DNA of 64,000 nt from Blasia pusilla (taxonomy: Eukaryota; Marchantiophyta; Marchantiopsida; Blasiales). This document shows positions 10,259 through 22,069 of this stretch, in pieces; positions within the stretch are counted from its first letter, which is position 1, and every line of letters starts with the position of its first letter. The stretch covers positions 42,780,001 through 42,844,000 of the forward strand of contig CM114272.1 of NCBI GenBank assembly GCA_050084515.1. Reading direction: 5' to 3'. The position numbers and the translations under genes were made by a program. The notes under the pieces were generated by a model. It was not told the origin of the DNA and searched no databases. It worked only from the letters and a program-made list of their open reading frames with translations.

Positions 10259-13200
10259 ATGGCTACTTCTTCGTCAGTTCGTGCTCGCCCTCCTCCGTTG
10301 GGTGAAAGGAAGTTAGATGGGTCTAACTATACCTTGTGGAAGTTCAAAATGAGAACTGTCCTCGAATCATTTGAGATCTGGGAAACGGCCACAGGGGTCG
10401 ATTCAAATCCACAAGCTAGTTTGAGTTTTGCATGTTCATCTTCATCTAAGGATATCGATCCTGTTGTATTGTTGGCATGGAGACGTAGAAACGCTGATGC
10501 TCTATATGCGATTGTCACGAATGTAACTCATTCTATCATGACTCTCATTCAACATACAACCAATGCTCCTGAGGAGTGGAACATTTTGAAGAATCAGTAT
10601 GAAACGAGGAATGAGACTCGGATTCAGAATCTGGAGAATTAGCTTACGTCCGAGAAATTTTCAAAAAGAGAAAGCGCGGAGCAATTTTTGAGAAGGATCA
10701 AGAATCTTCAAGATCAGATGGTGTTAGTAGGAATTTCAAAGTCTAGCGAAGATTTGGCACGTCGGTGCATAAGGATTTTGCCTCCAAGGTGTGACAGTTT
10801 GGTCACTGCACTGAATACTCAAGTAAGACCCACGTCGCTTACTTTTGAACAATTTAGTGCAATGTTGGTAGAAGAGGAAATGCGCTTCAAAGCAAGAGAG
10901 AGAAGTGATATAGCATTTACTGCCAACGTACACAGAGGTAGAAATCAGGATTATAGTTCAAATGTCAAGAAGAAATTTCCAAGAAAAGCCTTCAAATGCT
11001 TTTATTGTGGTAAGCTACGTCATCTTATCAAAGATTGTAGAAAGAGTAGTCAGGATGAGAAGAACGGTTGTTTAAGACATAAGAAGGAGTTTGGAAATTC
11101 TGTAAAACTAGGAGAACATGAAGGAGATGCTTGGGTAGCAATAGAAGAGTTTTGCACACAGGCACAACATTCCACTAAGTCAAAGAGTGAAGATGCATGG
11201 GTGCTTGATAGTGGAGCATCTAGGCATATGACCAATCATAAGGATTGGTATAGCTCTTCACTGACCTCTCTGAGAGCCCATCGTTATTCTTGTTGGGAAT
11301 AATGCAAAGTGCCTCAGAGAAGGAAAGGAACAATTTCTTTAGTCTCACAAAAAGGAGATGAAAAGAAGTTAACTAATGTACTGTACGTACCAGAGTTGAA
11401 GCGAAATTTGATTTCAATGGCAGTATTATGTGATCGTGACCTAGAAGTTCGTTTCAAGAAAATTGGAGCAATCATTGAGGATGCCAATGCGAAAGTAGTG
11501 GATGAAGGTATACAACGTGGAAATATCTACGAGTTGTATGCTTTCACGACAAGTGTAGGTACAGATCTTAGTAGAAGTAAGTTGTGGCATGAAAGATTTG
11601 GTCACCTAAGCTTTCCCTTACTAAGTCAGATGCAGAAATCTGGCATGGTTGCTGATTTACCAACAATTTCTGGAGTGTCGAATACTTGTGAAGCTTGTAG
11701 GATGGGCAAGCAACATCGACAACCATTTCCACAAGAGTCCAGCAATAGAGCAAAGGCTCCTCTAGAGTTAATACATGCTAACCTCTGTGGTAAAATGAGA
11801 ACAGTGGCATTAGGTGGTTCTTCCTACTTCTTTTTAGTTGTCGACGATTATAGTAGGAAGATGTGGGTGTATTTCCTTCGTGATAAGGCAAGTGCTTTTG
11901 GAAAATTTAAAGTATTGCACAAGCTGGTTGAGAATGAGACAAGAAAGAAGGTACAAAAGCTTCGCACCGATCGAGAAGGAGAATTCTTATCAACAGAATT
12001 CAACAAATATTTGGGGGAGCATGGAATCAAGGGACAGTTAACCACGGTACATACACCACAACAAAATGGAGTTGTTGAGCGTCCAAAACCATACAGTGGT
12101 GGAGATGGCAAGATGTATGATGAAAGCAAAAGGTTTGAGAGAAGGATTTTGGGCTGAAGCTGTTAATACTGCCGTATGCAATCTAAATAGAAGTGCTACC
12201 AAGTCAGTGTAAGGCATGACTCCTCATCAATCATACTCAGGTAAGGTACCATCAGTCCAACATTTGAGGACTTTTGGTAGTGAGTGTTTTGTACATATTC
12301 TTGAAGCATCTAGGACCAAGCTGGAGTCCAAGAGCAGGAAGTGCATCTTTATGGGATACAGTGATGAGTCTAAAGCTTATCGTCTTTGGTGTCCTGAGGA
12401 AAAGAAGATGCTTGTGAGTCGTGATGTGATTTTCCAGGAACAACCTCGTCAAGTGGCGGATATAAGAAGTCCGTCCACATTATCATCAAACGAAGAGATA
12501 ACCCACCAGAGCACACCACCAATGTTTACACTAGATCATCAAGAAGAAGAATTTGGTGATGATTACAAAGAGCAACCTACTCTTCCACTACGGTCGTCAT
12601 ACCCTAAGTGGATAAAGCAGCTCTTGGATGGTAAGGATCCAGTAGCTATTGATGAAGTTGTTACACATCCAAGGAGATCCAAGAGACTAGAGGAGCAGAA
12701 TAGAGCTTCCGCACATCTCGTCAACATGGCCCTGATGATAGAGGTCTTGAAGGTGGAAGAGCCATCATGCTTGGATGAGGCCCTTGCTCATCCTCAATTG
12801 AGAGAGGCCATGCAGATGGAGATGGACGCTATTCAGAGAAATGAAACTTGGACTTTGGTTGAAAAGCCAAAGGACAAGAAGATAATACGCACCAAGTGGA
12901 TGTACAAGACCAAGTACAAGTCGGACGGTACATTGGATAAATTCAAAGCGAGGTTGGTTGCACAAGGATGCTCACAAATCGAAGGTTTTGACTACTATGA
13001 GACTTTTGCTCCTACTGCAAGGATGAAAACCATTCGAATTGTTCTAGCGGTTGCAGGAACAAGACGTTGGCATGTATACCAATACGATGTGAAGTCTGCC
13101 TTTCTGAACAGGAGTCTCAAGCATGAGGTATATGTTTCTCAACCATCAGGTTTTGAGACACTCGGATCAGAAGAGAAAGTTTGTTTACTTCATCGAGCAT

Positions 13201-14201
13201 TGTATGGGTTGAAGCAAGCCCCAAGGGTATGGTATCAACGAATAGATACATTCTTTCGAGAGAAGGGTCTTATCAAGAGTCCCTCAGAAGAAAATTTGTA
13301 TGTGTTTTGCAAAGATGGGATGTATATGTTGATAGTCTTGTATGTGGATGATCTTATCATCACAGGAGACCACAGTAAGAAAATAGAGGAAATGAAGGGA
13401 GTGTTGAAATCTGAGTTTGAAATGTCAGATTTAGGTCTTCTGCACTACTTTATAAGGCTGGAAATTTGGCAACAATCAGATTCTATTTTTCTCTCTCAGC
13501 AGAAGTATGCTAGAGAAATCTTGAAGGCATGCGGAATGACCGAGTGTAAGGCAGTGGTCTCGCCAATGGAGGTAGAGTTGAAACTCTCGATGGAGGATGT
13601 TTCACCATTGGTAGATGAAAAGTTGTACAAAAAGCTTGTAGGCAGTTTGATATTTTTGTGTAACACTAGACCAGACATTAGCTTCACTGTGGGAGTGTTG
13701 AGTAGGTTCTCAACTAAGCCTCGTGAGAACCATTGGAAGGCAGGGATGCGTGTGTTGAAGTACATCAAAGGCACTATCGAGTATGGCATCACCTATGGAG
13801 CAGGGACAGAAATGACAGGTTTTTGTGACTCGGATTGGGCAAGAGATTCAGATTCTCGAAGATCAATTTCGGGTTATTGCTTCTTGGTAGGATCAGGTGT
13901 GGTGTCATGGGTCAGCAAGAAGCAACCTATAGTGGCTCTTTCTTCGACCGAGGTAGAGTACAAGGCGGCTTGTTATGCTTCTTGTGAAGTAGTATGGTTG
14001 AGATGGATATTGGAGGACATAGGAGAAGCACCAGAAAATGCTAGTGTAATGTGGTGTGACAATCAGAGTTGCATTGCCATAGCACATAATCCTGTGTTTC
14101 ATGCTCGTACGAAGCACATAGAGATCAAGTATCACTTTGTTCGTGAATTGATCGAGAGAGGGGTTTTGAAGTTAGTCTATTGTCCATTTGTTCTTTCGTG
14201 A
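10259..14201 (+). pseudogene. Copia gag-pol polyprotein (stops and frameshifts)
   Basis: Starts at the ATG opening MATSSSVRARPP, 61 bp after the PBS. Gag carries a retro-copia N-terminus (LDGSNYTLWKFKM) and a CCHC knuckle CFYCGKLRHLIKDC (about 11000-11041). Protease shows VLDSGASRHM (about 11200). Integrase shows HERFGH and CEACRMGK for the HHCC finger, RTDREGEF and QNGVVER for two catalytic acids, but HANLCGK where the first Asp is expected. Reverse transcriptase shows YVDDLI (about 13338). RNase H shows DSDWARD and the end motif TKHIEIKYHFVRE. Disruptions are an in-frame TAG at 10640, small frame changes near 11285-11330 and 12090, a TAA near 12208, and a C-terminal frame break at the hairpin 14193-14218. 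Confidence 0.95.
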
Positions 14202-14218
14202 AGACATCTTCACGAAAG
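14193..14218. repeat. Perfect hairpin that ends the copia reading frame
   Basis: A 12-bp arm CTTTCGTGAAGA, a 2-nt CA spacer, then the exact reverse complement. It lies where copia polyproteins continue toward a DIFTKAL motif, and that motif is still readable just downstream (GACATCTTCACGAAAGCT). The left arm looks like a template-switch copy of the right arm, replacing the original codons and creating the stop at 14199-14201. Confidence 0.85.
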
Positions 14219-14299
14219 CTTTGAGCGGAGATCAGCTTCACCGACATCTGAAGGGTCTTGGCATAGGTCCAAGATAGTAGTCCATATGAGAGTGGATAT

Positions 14300-14733
14300 T
14301 GAGGGGGGGTGTTGGATTCTCAACATCCACTTCTCTAAGCACCGTTAATCTGATCGGCCCCCTTGTATGAGGAGAAGCCTAGATTGATGGTTTTGACTTA
14401 GACGTCGAAGGAGTCATAGTAATATGACGTAGGTGGTTTTAGGAGTAGCATTACTAGGTTTATCTAACCCTATATTGCATCAGGGTTTGGGGCACCCTCA
14501 TGAGTCAAAAATTTTCTATTAATAGAAACGAAGAAAAATAGATAAAAACCCTAGTTTTCCCGAGTAGTCAAATAGTCGAGAGCCGCAGCGGTAGCGTATT
14601 CTCGTATGTCGACTTATCTCCACGTTCAGGTTCCATCGAAGCTCTTCTGTGAGCGCATGGACGGACTAGGCCACTTTGTATCTCTAAGTTTTGTAAAGAT
14701 TTCAGTGATTTCATCACTTTCTGTTTTCTCACA
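14300..14733 (+). repeat. Polypurine tract and 3' LTR of the copia element
   Basis: GAGGGGGGG (14301-14309) immediately precedes the LTR and would prime plus-strand synthesis. The LTR occupies 14310-14733, then the AGCCA duplication. Confidence 0.95.
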
Positions 14734-14738
14734 AGCCA

Positions 14739-15150
14739 TAGTGCATGTGGAACTTCCCAAGACTTCCGCCAAAGACAAGTATAATGAGTCCTTAACAAGT
14801 GATCTGGTGTGGGCTATTCTCTCTGGATTGGTGTCCATAATTGTAGCTCTTGCAAAAAAGGTGTAGGATTCATCTTGTAGATACACCAGATCACCGATGT
14901 AGAATTCCATCTTATGAATCTCATAAATGCACCATGACATTGAAGTGCCGATTCCAAGTTAGCCATACACTGAATCAAGAGTGGGGCATAAAATCGATCT
15001 GCTTTCAAGGGTTTCAACCCATTAGAAGCGGAACTTATGCCCTCATCCATACCTAATTTTACTATAATATAATATAATGGAGTAGGGGATGCCTTTGTGT
15101 CATACGTTCTTGAATTGTCCGTGTCCAAGAAAAAACTCTGACATTAAAAG
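14739..15150. other. Unassigned sequence flanking the copia insertion
   Basis: A minus-strand frame reads MEFYIGDLVYLQDES followed by a broken continuation, faintly like a BAH or chromatin-associated fold, but no diagnostic motif is complete. It does not continue the hAT gene cut by the copia element. No confident call. Confidence 0.3.
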
Positions 15151-15154
15151 AATA

Positions 15155-16520
15155 GGATCTTAAGATCTGTTTTGGCATGAGCGTTTTGCAAATTAATAAA
15201 GTCTGTAAGACAGCTATCTCACGTGCATGAGCATGAGCATTTTGCAAATAAAGAAAGTCTGTAAGACATCCATCTCACATGCATGAGCCGGGCTCGATGG
15301 AGTGCATAGAATTAATACAGGTATGTCAACTATGGTCAAATTAGTGCTTAAGATTGAATCGGAAGGTTGGCAACCTCTCGGGACACACATTAGGGCAATT
15401 TTTCATTTAGAATTAGAGTTTTTCATTTAGAACTAGAATGATAGCGGTGAGGGAACATCCATTCCAAGTAGCCAGGATTGGGGTTAGGAGTGTGGAGGCT
15501 AGGCATGTTGGCTTGAAGCCATTTATATCTGGTGGAAAATGAGTTGCAATCGGATCTTAAGATCCGATCCAACGTCTCCTTGAAATGGAAATAGCATTCC
15601 TAGAATTCAAACCAATAACGGATAAAATTGATGGCATTGGCATATTGCAAGAGAACCTATGCATGACAAGAACATTTTAATGAGGATGCCTAATTGGGCT
15701 AAGCGGAATTGTCACTACAGTCTAGACTATGGTTGAATTGGACCTTAAGATCCAATTGGAAGGTTGGCGCCCTCTCCTCAAGCGGGATACACCAAGGCAT
15801 TTTTTGCATTAAGAACAAGAGTTCCAATAGCGTTGAGGGGACATATACCCAAGAAGCCAAGACCAAGGTTATGGGGTTAAATCCTAGGTATGTGGGCTTG
15901 AAGTATTTTGGATCTACTTCCGAATGCGTTTAAATCCGACCTTAAGATCCAATTCAACTTGTGGTGCAATTACATTAAATGGAAATAACATCCCTAGAGA
16001 TTTGATGAGAGGTGTTACACCAACGGATGGTCTCCTATACCTAAATCTGCCTATGGATAAAAAGGATCTTAAGATCCAATTCAAGAATGACAAGCTTGCA
16101 AGAAAGTCTGTGTACGACAAGAACATTTTCAAGAGGGCAGGCCTTATTGGGCTAGCTAGAATTGTCACTGCACTGTGGATTGTGATGGAATTAGCTATCC
16201 GATGTATAGCTCATAATAAGTTTCAATCATATCTTAAGATCAAATCCAAGCTATGGCACATCTCCTTGAAAGGGAAATAACACTCCTGAGAAATTGCTGA
16301 GAGGTGTTACACCAATGGGTACTCTCTAACAAATGATTCACACAATAGATAAATAGGATCGTGAGGTCCGATTCAAGCACCATCTTATTGCAAGAAACCC
16401 TATGCAAGACAACAAGCTTCACACGAGGACATCCTCGATGGGGCAGGGAAAATTTCCATTGCAATTTGGACTATAGAGGAATTGGAGCTTAAGATTCAAT
16501 CGGAGCGGTTCTCGGCTTCT
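15155..16520. repeat. Degenerate repeat region built around CTTAAGATC
   Basis: Variants of the palindrome GATCTTAAGATC occur near 15162, 15552, 15741, 15939, 16066, 16231, 16358 and 16488, each followed by a CCAATTC/CGATCC-like tail. Spacings are near 190-200 bp in the first half and 127-165 bp in the second. Secondary shared phrases are GGAAGGTTGGC, AGAGGTGTTACACCAA and TGCAAGAA. There are no long ORFs. It looks like an old, diverged tandem array. Confidence 0.6.
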
Positions 16521-16549
16521 ACTGAACCGAAACACACTAGGGTATTTTC

Positions 16550-18121
16550 ATTGTCGTATGCATACACATCGCTACACAACATACATCGCTATCAACAAAC
16601 ATACACACAAACACACACGATCCCATACTAACTCATGGCATCCAAACAATGAGACGAGAAGTACCAAAATATATCCAATTAATCAAGTAGAATCTCTCTC
16701 AACATCTCACACCAAGCTCTCATGGTGTGCACTCTCTCTCATGTCAAACGAAACCCACTCTCCTAATGAGAGGCTTGGGTTACATACACAAGGCAAGGAG
16801 GACCATAGCTCCGCCGCCTCATGCCAAGAGGTTCAACAAAGAGAGAATGAACTCTCAAGCACTCTCTCTTGGAGGTATACCCCCTTCCCTCTCCCAAGCT
16901 CTCTCCTCGATAACCTATGCTCGTAGGTCATCTGCTTGGCTCTTGACCTGCTGTAGCGGGTCAAGGGCTTCTTCCAAAAGTGGAAAGTAAACTATACTCC
17001 AAATGGAAACTTACTCGAAATAGTAAGTTTCTCTATATGGCTTTAAATGAGCCAAAACGAAGGGAAAACCTGCTCTCTCAGGTTACCCGTGGCCTTAGCA
17101 GGTCATCCTCGACCTCTAGAGGTTTTCCTCTAGTATCTCAAAAGGCACTCTACTAGATCTCGCCGATCTATTCTAAAAGTCGTGACACTTGTCATGCGCA
17201 TACACATCGCTACACAACATACGTCATTGTCAATAAACATATGCACAAACACGCACGATCCCATGCTAACTCATGGCATCCAATCAATGAGACGAAAAGT
17301 ACCAAAATATCCCCAATCACCCCCTTAGCTGGTGGTTAGGTCCCTCTTACTCCAAATAGCCATCTGTTCCTACCTACTATGACACATATCTCTCGGACAC
17401 TAAGAGCAAAAAGGCCAGATGCTCATGTGGCCCCATCGTTAGTCACCTTCTTGTCATCCATATCACAGACACAAGTCAAAATCTAGGACTACCTTCTCTA
17501 TGTACTAGGACACAACCATCGTCCTTAAAGAACCCTAGTAAGAGGTGGCGTCATACATGCCATATGCCATCCTCTCAAACATCCATCACAGACTAGCATA
17601 ATGGCTGCACCACGAGCAGAACCACGTTACATACATCGCAAGCGTGCAGGAACTACTGCTAAGCTCGGATCAAATGTACTGTCAATGTTAGGAAGGTAAC
17701 ATGGCAAATAATTACGCATAAACCATCCCATCGCGTCCCTCCAATAAGAGAACACCAGATAGCAAAATCTCACGTACTCTCAATATAGTGCGCCCTACAC
17801 TCATATCCAACGCTGTGGGGGCCGTCTACTGCAAGTAGACATAGTCTCCCAGATGAAACCTCCGGATAGTAGATCGATTATCAGCTCCCCAAATAGTCGC
17901 ATACCTCAATATATCCCGATGTTGCGCACTTGCCAATTTCTCAAACGCCATGGGCATCACTCTCCGAAATAACTCAACCCTCTAAGAACATGGTCGCATC
18001 CATACATCAGGGTCATCAAGATTCAACACCTCACCAATATCTCGACAAATGGCCGCAGGTAAATTCGGCTCTCAGCCATAAGTAGCAAGTATGGTGAGAA
18101 AGATGCTAAGGATGCATGCCT
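16550..18121 (-). mobile_element. Gypsy element A', 3' fragment with LTR
   Basis: Read on the minus strand this runs from the end of integrase through a PHD finger (18121 to 17499) and a 3' leader, to an LTR (17187 to about 16673, beginning TGTCACGAC). A second copy of the sequence found just before the LTR then follows (16550-16672 matches 17188-17310). The LTR is the same family as the solo LTR at 2329-2865. The fragment ends abruptly at 18121, where a CACTA-type terminus starts. Confidence 0.8.
17499..18121 (-). pseudogene. Gypsy A' integrase C-terminus plus PHD finger (broken)
   Basis: Homologous to the C-terminal parts of elements A (22070-22738) and B (36827-37332). The finger can still be read: RCM, then a stop in place of the second cysteine, then MLVCDGCLRGWHMACMTPP and a degraded final pair (WLCPS). 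Spacing follows the C4HC3 PHD pattern. At least two stops interrupt it. Upstream the frame retains the conserved SLAVVPA and FENWQV-like segments of the integrase tail. Confidence 0.7.
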
Positions 18122-18122
18122 G

Positions 18123-19620
18123 CACTAGAAGAAATGGGTGGTTTTTATGACTAGACTTTAAATGACTCAAGTTATGACTTAAATGGTTTACTCATCAAAT
18201 TTAGGGTCGTACAACTCACCGAGTCATCTGCTTATGACTAACATAGTTATCAATACCTTTTAGTAGAGACAAGTCATACTTGTTTTACTTGCCCAGTAAA
18301 GATGAGTCATAAACAACGACTGATATGTTTAAATGATTTCATGCTCTAATGTTGGTAGGGATTATTCGGAGCTGTTGTGTCATTTTCATGTTAACATGAA
18401 GATATCTTTTCATCTAACCATTAGATGGAGATAAACTTCTCGTTATGCTTCGCACCTTAATTTGGCTTTGGGGGGGGGGCGCGGGCATGGAAACGAATCG
18501 ACTCCTTTCTTTTGAAACTTGGCACTAGCATTGTGGTTAATTTTTTGCACTACTTGAACGGTTTGGATCTTCTATTTAACACCCCATGCTCCTACCAAAA
18601 ATGAAACACCTCCCTTGGGGTTTACGATTTTTAAATCCATATATGAGTGGTCATTTGGAGTTTTTTCTTTCCCCCTTGGTTCTTGGTGTTGGGTGCCCTT
18701 GTGGAAAAAGTTTTTTGATTTTTAGAACCCTTGGTGAGGGGAGGGGGGAGAGAATGGGATGTCAAGATGGAGGAGGAGGCCTTTGAGTACAAATGTTGGG
18801 AGTAGTTTGTCAGATTAACATGTACCTATCTTTTCATCAAACCATAATATGGTGATGAAACATGGCACTGACTTTTCTCTTAATTATTTGCGCTACTTGA
18901 ACGGTTCCGATATGCTATTTAGCTCCCCATTATCCTACCAAAAATGGAACACCTCCTTTGGGATTTATGATTTTTAAATCCATGTATGAGTGTTCATTTG
19001 GAGTTTTTTCTTTTCCCCTTTGTTCTAGGTGTTGGGATGCCCCTCAAGGAAATGTATCTTGATTTTTGGCATACTTGGTGAGACTTGGTGATGAAGAGGA
19101 GGGCCAACAAAATGGATATGCAAGAGGAATAAAGGCAAAACACAAGTAATCTTCCAAGAGTTAGTTGAATTTTGATGTTTGCAATTTAGCATCTTGACTT
19201 CCCACCGTTGGATGGAGTTGAAACATAAGGACTATGGAGATGAGAAGGCCCTTTTACTTTTGGATGGTGGGGATTTTCCATATCCTACTCCATGCTGAAT
19301 TTTTAATTAGAAGACCGCGTTAAGGGTTTTTTCATTTTTTATTCCCTAGCCAGGCGTTGATTTCAAGATTTTATTTTTCCATTGGTATAGTAACACATAA
19401 GTACATCTTGTGACAAATTTTCATGATTTATAGACATGGTGATGAAGAGGAGGGCCAAGCAAATGGAGATGTAAGACAAAGAAAGGCAAAACACGAATAA
19501 TGATCCAAGTGTTAGTTCAATTTTGATGTTTGCACTCTAGCATCTTGACTTTCCACCGTTGGATGGAGCTGAAATATAAGGACTATGGAGATGAGAAGGC
19601 TCTTTTACTTTTGGACGGTG
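18123..19620. mobile_element. CACTA-type terminus and repeat-containing non-coding element
   Basis: CACTAGAAGAAA at 18123-18134 is a classic CACTA terminal sequence. It is followed to about 18330 by subterminal repeats of ATGACT/AGTCAT in both orientations. The interior has two direct-repeat pairs, about 18390-18740 with 18810-19085 and 19085-19270 with 19437-19620, and no convincing ORF. A matching right terminus is not visible: the sequence joins the LTR of element A at about 19622. It is probably a deleted, non-autonomous copy. Confidence 0.6.
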
Positions 19621-19821
19621 TGGAGGGAGAGCCAAAAGGCTCTTCCCCTAAAAATAACCATCCCCTTGGTAACCTGCCTGCACAGGTTACCAGGGGCGGG
19701 TGACCTGGTCAACAAGTCACTCGGTTGTGAAAGACCTGTGCAGCCCCTTCATAAGTGGCTCCCATGTGTGTTAGATACTTTTGGGACTCTAGTTAGGTGA
19801 GTACAAGGAGCTAGAACAACA

Positions 19822-20304
19822 ATCTGCAATTTAAATAGGATCATTGGTGCTATTTGGACCAAGATGGTGGCAGCTCACAAATCAGATTGGGATAGGAAAT
19901 TAGCTTCAGCTGTCCATGCTTACAACACAGCTGAGAAGAGTACCACAGGGAAAAGTCCCTACTTCTTGGTGTAGAACCCTCTCTCGGTAGTAGAGTTGGA
20001 GTTGAAGAGTAATCATAATCTAGAAGGGAACTTCCAACCTGAAGGTGGCATAGATAGCAGGATGGATATGATTGATGCCCTAGAGGAGGAGAGAAAGGCA
20101 GCATTAGAGAAGACCAAGGCAATTCAGCAACAAAGGAAGATGAGGTTTGATAACCGAATACAACATGATCTAGTGAAGGATGGGGACATGGTGCTAATGT
20201 ATGATAGTCGACCCCAAAAGTTTCCAGGAAAGCTGCACCTTCGACTGCTTGGGCCTTATCAGGTGAAGAGCATCCAAGGGAGTGATGAGAGCAGGTGGAG
20301 CTGA
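19822..20304 (+). pseudogene. Gypsy integrase C-terminal remnant of element C
   Basis: One frame, with a TAG near 19972. It begins in the distal integrase core (AVHAYNTAEKSTTGKSPYFL), continues through a basic helix (QQQRKMRFDNR) and ends in a GPY/F-type module (GDMVLMYDSR, KFPGKLHLRLLGPYQV). This is the standard end of Ty3/gypsy pol. A 39-bp unit (GAAGAGCATCCAAGGGAGTG...) is repeated two and a half times just after it (20265-20356). Confidence 0.85.
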
Positions 20305-21122
20305 AGAGCATCCAAGGGAGTGATGAGAGCAAGTGGGGCTGAAGAGCATCCAAGGGAAGCTCGAACCAGCTTGAGAAGAAGCAAGCATGGGAAGAATGTA
20401 AAGGTAGGTCTTACCTTCAAGCATGTCCAAGAGACAAGTCGAGCCTATGCCATCAATGTTGCTCAAGAGACTTTAGTTAGGACAGGTTCAGAAGTAGATG
20501 AGGTAGAAATTTCAGGCAGTAAATGCCTTGGAGTAGATGCTTAGGGGGAGGTAGATTTGTAGGAAGGTAGGAACCCAGAATGCCAGAGAAGCCCAAGTGG
20601 GAAGAGGGCTCTCAGCTTCACTTATAAATACTCTGTTGGATTTGCTTGAAGGGGGCATATACATGCTGTTGGCTAGTAGACACTCGATCTCTTGAGCCAA
20701 GCTAACCAGCAGAGTTATGTGCTCCCAGATCCAGGTAGTGTGTAGTGTGCTTGAAGGGGGTTGAGACTAAGAAGGTCTCCCATGTACTCGATGATTTTGT
20801 GATACACGGAAGGTAGCCCTGTGAAATGAGTTCACTCCATTGCTCTGTATCTGAGTATGTGCATGATTGAGTGATGAGTTGGGGGGCTTGATGAAGGGAG
20901 ATTCTTGGAGCTGATTCAACTAATCATTCAAAAGTGTAGTGAGTGGACAAGAGGCTGTACCAGTAGAGGGGAGGCAAGCTTGGGTTCCAAGATTGTGCTC
21001 CACCAAGGTGTGCTTGGAAAGCTTGTTGTTTTGCCCACCTAAGCTTGGCCTTTGACACCAATCACTGATTACTTCCAGGGTGTGACAACCTGGACTTCCA
21101 GGTCTGGTAAGTGATAAGAGTT

Positions 21123-21124
<2 letters not shown>

Positions 21125-21171
<47 letters not shown>
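21125..21171. repeat. (GA)n microsatellite
   Basis: An uninterrupted GA run of about 47 bp within the presumptive 3' LTR of element C. Confidence 0.95.
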
Positions 21172-21174
<3 letters not shown>

Positions 21175-22069
21175 TGCTTGAGCTCCCCTATAGGTAGAAG
21201 ACCATGCGCTCAGCCTGTTAAGTCTCCTACTACCTGAACAAGAAGGGAGAACAAAGGATCAGCAAGGTAAGAGGAGAAGAAGAAGGTGATTGCATTACCT
21301 GATCGGTTAGGAGTTGGGTGTACTTTAGAGGATGTCCTTGGTACATTCAACTAGTCCAAGGCAACACATTGGAGGACCTTATGCTGCCCTGGTCATTCTT
21401 GACTGTGATTTCTAAGTAGAGTGTGCTTGTTGTGTTCCACTGGCCACTCCACTCAAAGCACTCAGGAGAAAGGAAGGAGTTTTGGTTAGTAGGGTGAGGA
21501 TAGGATTGTGATACTGAAGTGGAGAGAGTTTCTCCAGCCTCTTAAGGTATAAAGAGGTGGGGTTTACAGTTGTTAAGGAGTACATCTTGTAGATCTGATC
21601 TTCTGATCTAGCCCTAAGCTCTTACATGGGACAGAACTGGTGGAACTAGCAACATTTTCACCTGGGTTGTGTGTTGGCCATGTATTACCTGGTGAGACAA
21701 GACCTCAACATGAAAGTTTTTAGAAATGACGTTCCTGACACAATGACCTATCCTAAACCTCTTCCGACATTTTGGGACAAAGTTACACTCAAGATAGTCC
21801 GTTGACTCCTACGCCCTATCCACGATAGATCTTGGCCTATCAGCTACTCAGATGTGACAGCTGTCATGCGCATACATATCGCTACATAACATACATTGCT
21901 GGTCACATCTTCACCATACAACACCAATCTTTCCCACACACGGATCGATCCACACATGTACAAAAATCAACTCATACATATACATGGAGATCACACAACT
22001 GCCCCCCTAGCTGGCACTTGGATCCCCCCAACTCCAGATAGAAAATATCATATCTCTTTGATATGACCT

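Larger units (their letters stand above)
9763..14733 (+). mobile_element. Ty1/copia LTR retrotransposon, near full length
   Basis: Two 424-bp LTRs (9763-10186 and 14310-14733) begin TGTTGGA and end TCTCACA. They are flanked by a perfect 5-bp target duplication AGCCA (9758-9762 and 14734-14738). About 16 differences between LTRs counted by eye give roughly 96% identity, so this is one of the younger insertions. Internal order is gag, protease, integrase, reverse transcriptase, RNase H, the copia order. It inserted at the edge of the left-arm hAT relic. It is non-autonomous now because of stops and frameshifts. Confidence 0.97.
19737..21699 (+). mobile_element. LTR element C, internally deleted, nested in the LTR of A
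   Basis: It starts TGTGCAGCC, ends GTGAGACA, and is flanked by a perfect 5-bp duplication AGACC (19732-19736 and 21700-21704). Removing it restores the LTR sequence seen at 45657-45675. Only the end of pol survives (19822-20304). A purine run AGGGGGAGG near 20546 could be the polypurine tract, and a TATA-like TTATAAATA lies at about 20621 in the presumptive 3' LTR. The 5' LTR is not an obvious copy of the 3' one, so a large internal deletion probably removed most of it. Confidence 0.75.
19622..21852 (-). repeat. 3' LTR of element A, split by element C
   Basis: 19622-19736 matches 45552-45664 and 21700-21852 matches 45660-45815 of the 5' LTR, with element C between. The outer edge reads TGTCACATC on the minus strand, directly after the pre-LTR segment ending TATGCGCATGACAG. 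The left end of the LTR is lost at the junction with the CACTA-type sequence. Confidence 0.85.

Noticed and set aside
14739-14860. Continuation of the left-arm hAT gene beyond the copia element
   Set aside because: After removing the copia element, only a few bases agree with the right arm; no transposase motif follows.
14626-15128. Possible BAH-like protein on the minus strand
   Set aside because: Only a short stretch (FYIGDLVYLQDES) resembles the fold; the frame breaks repeatedly and overlaps the copia LTR.
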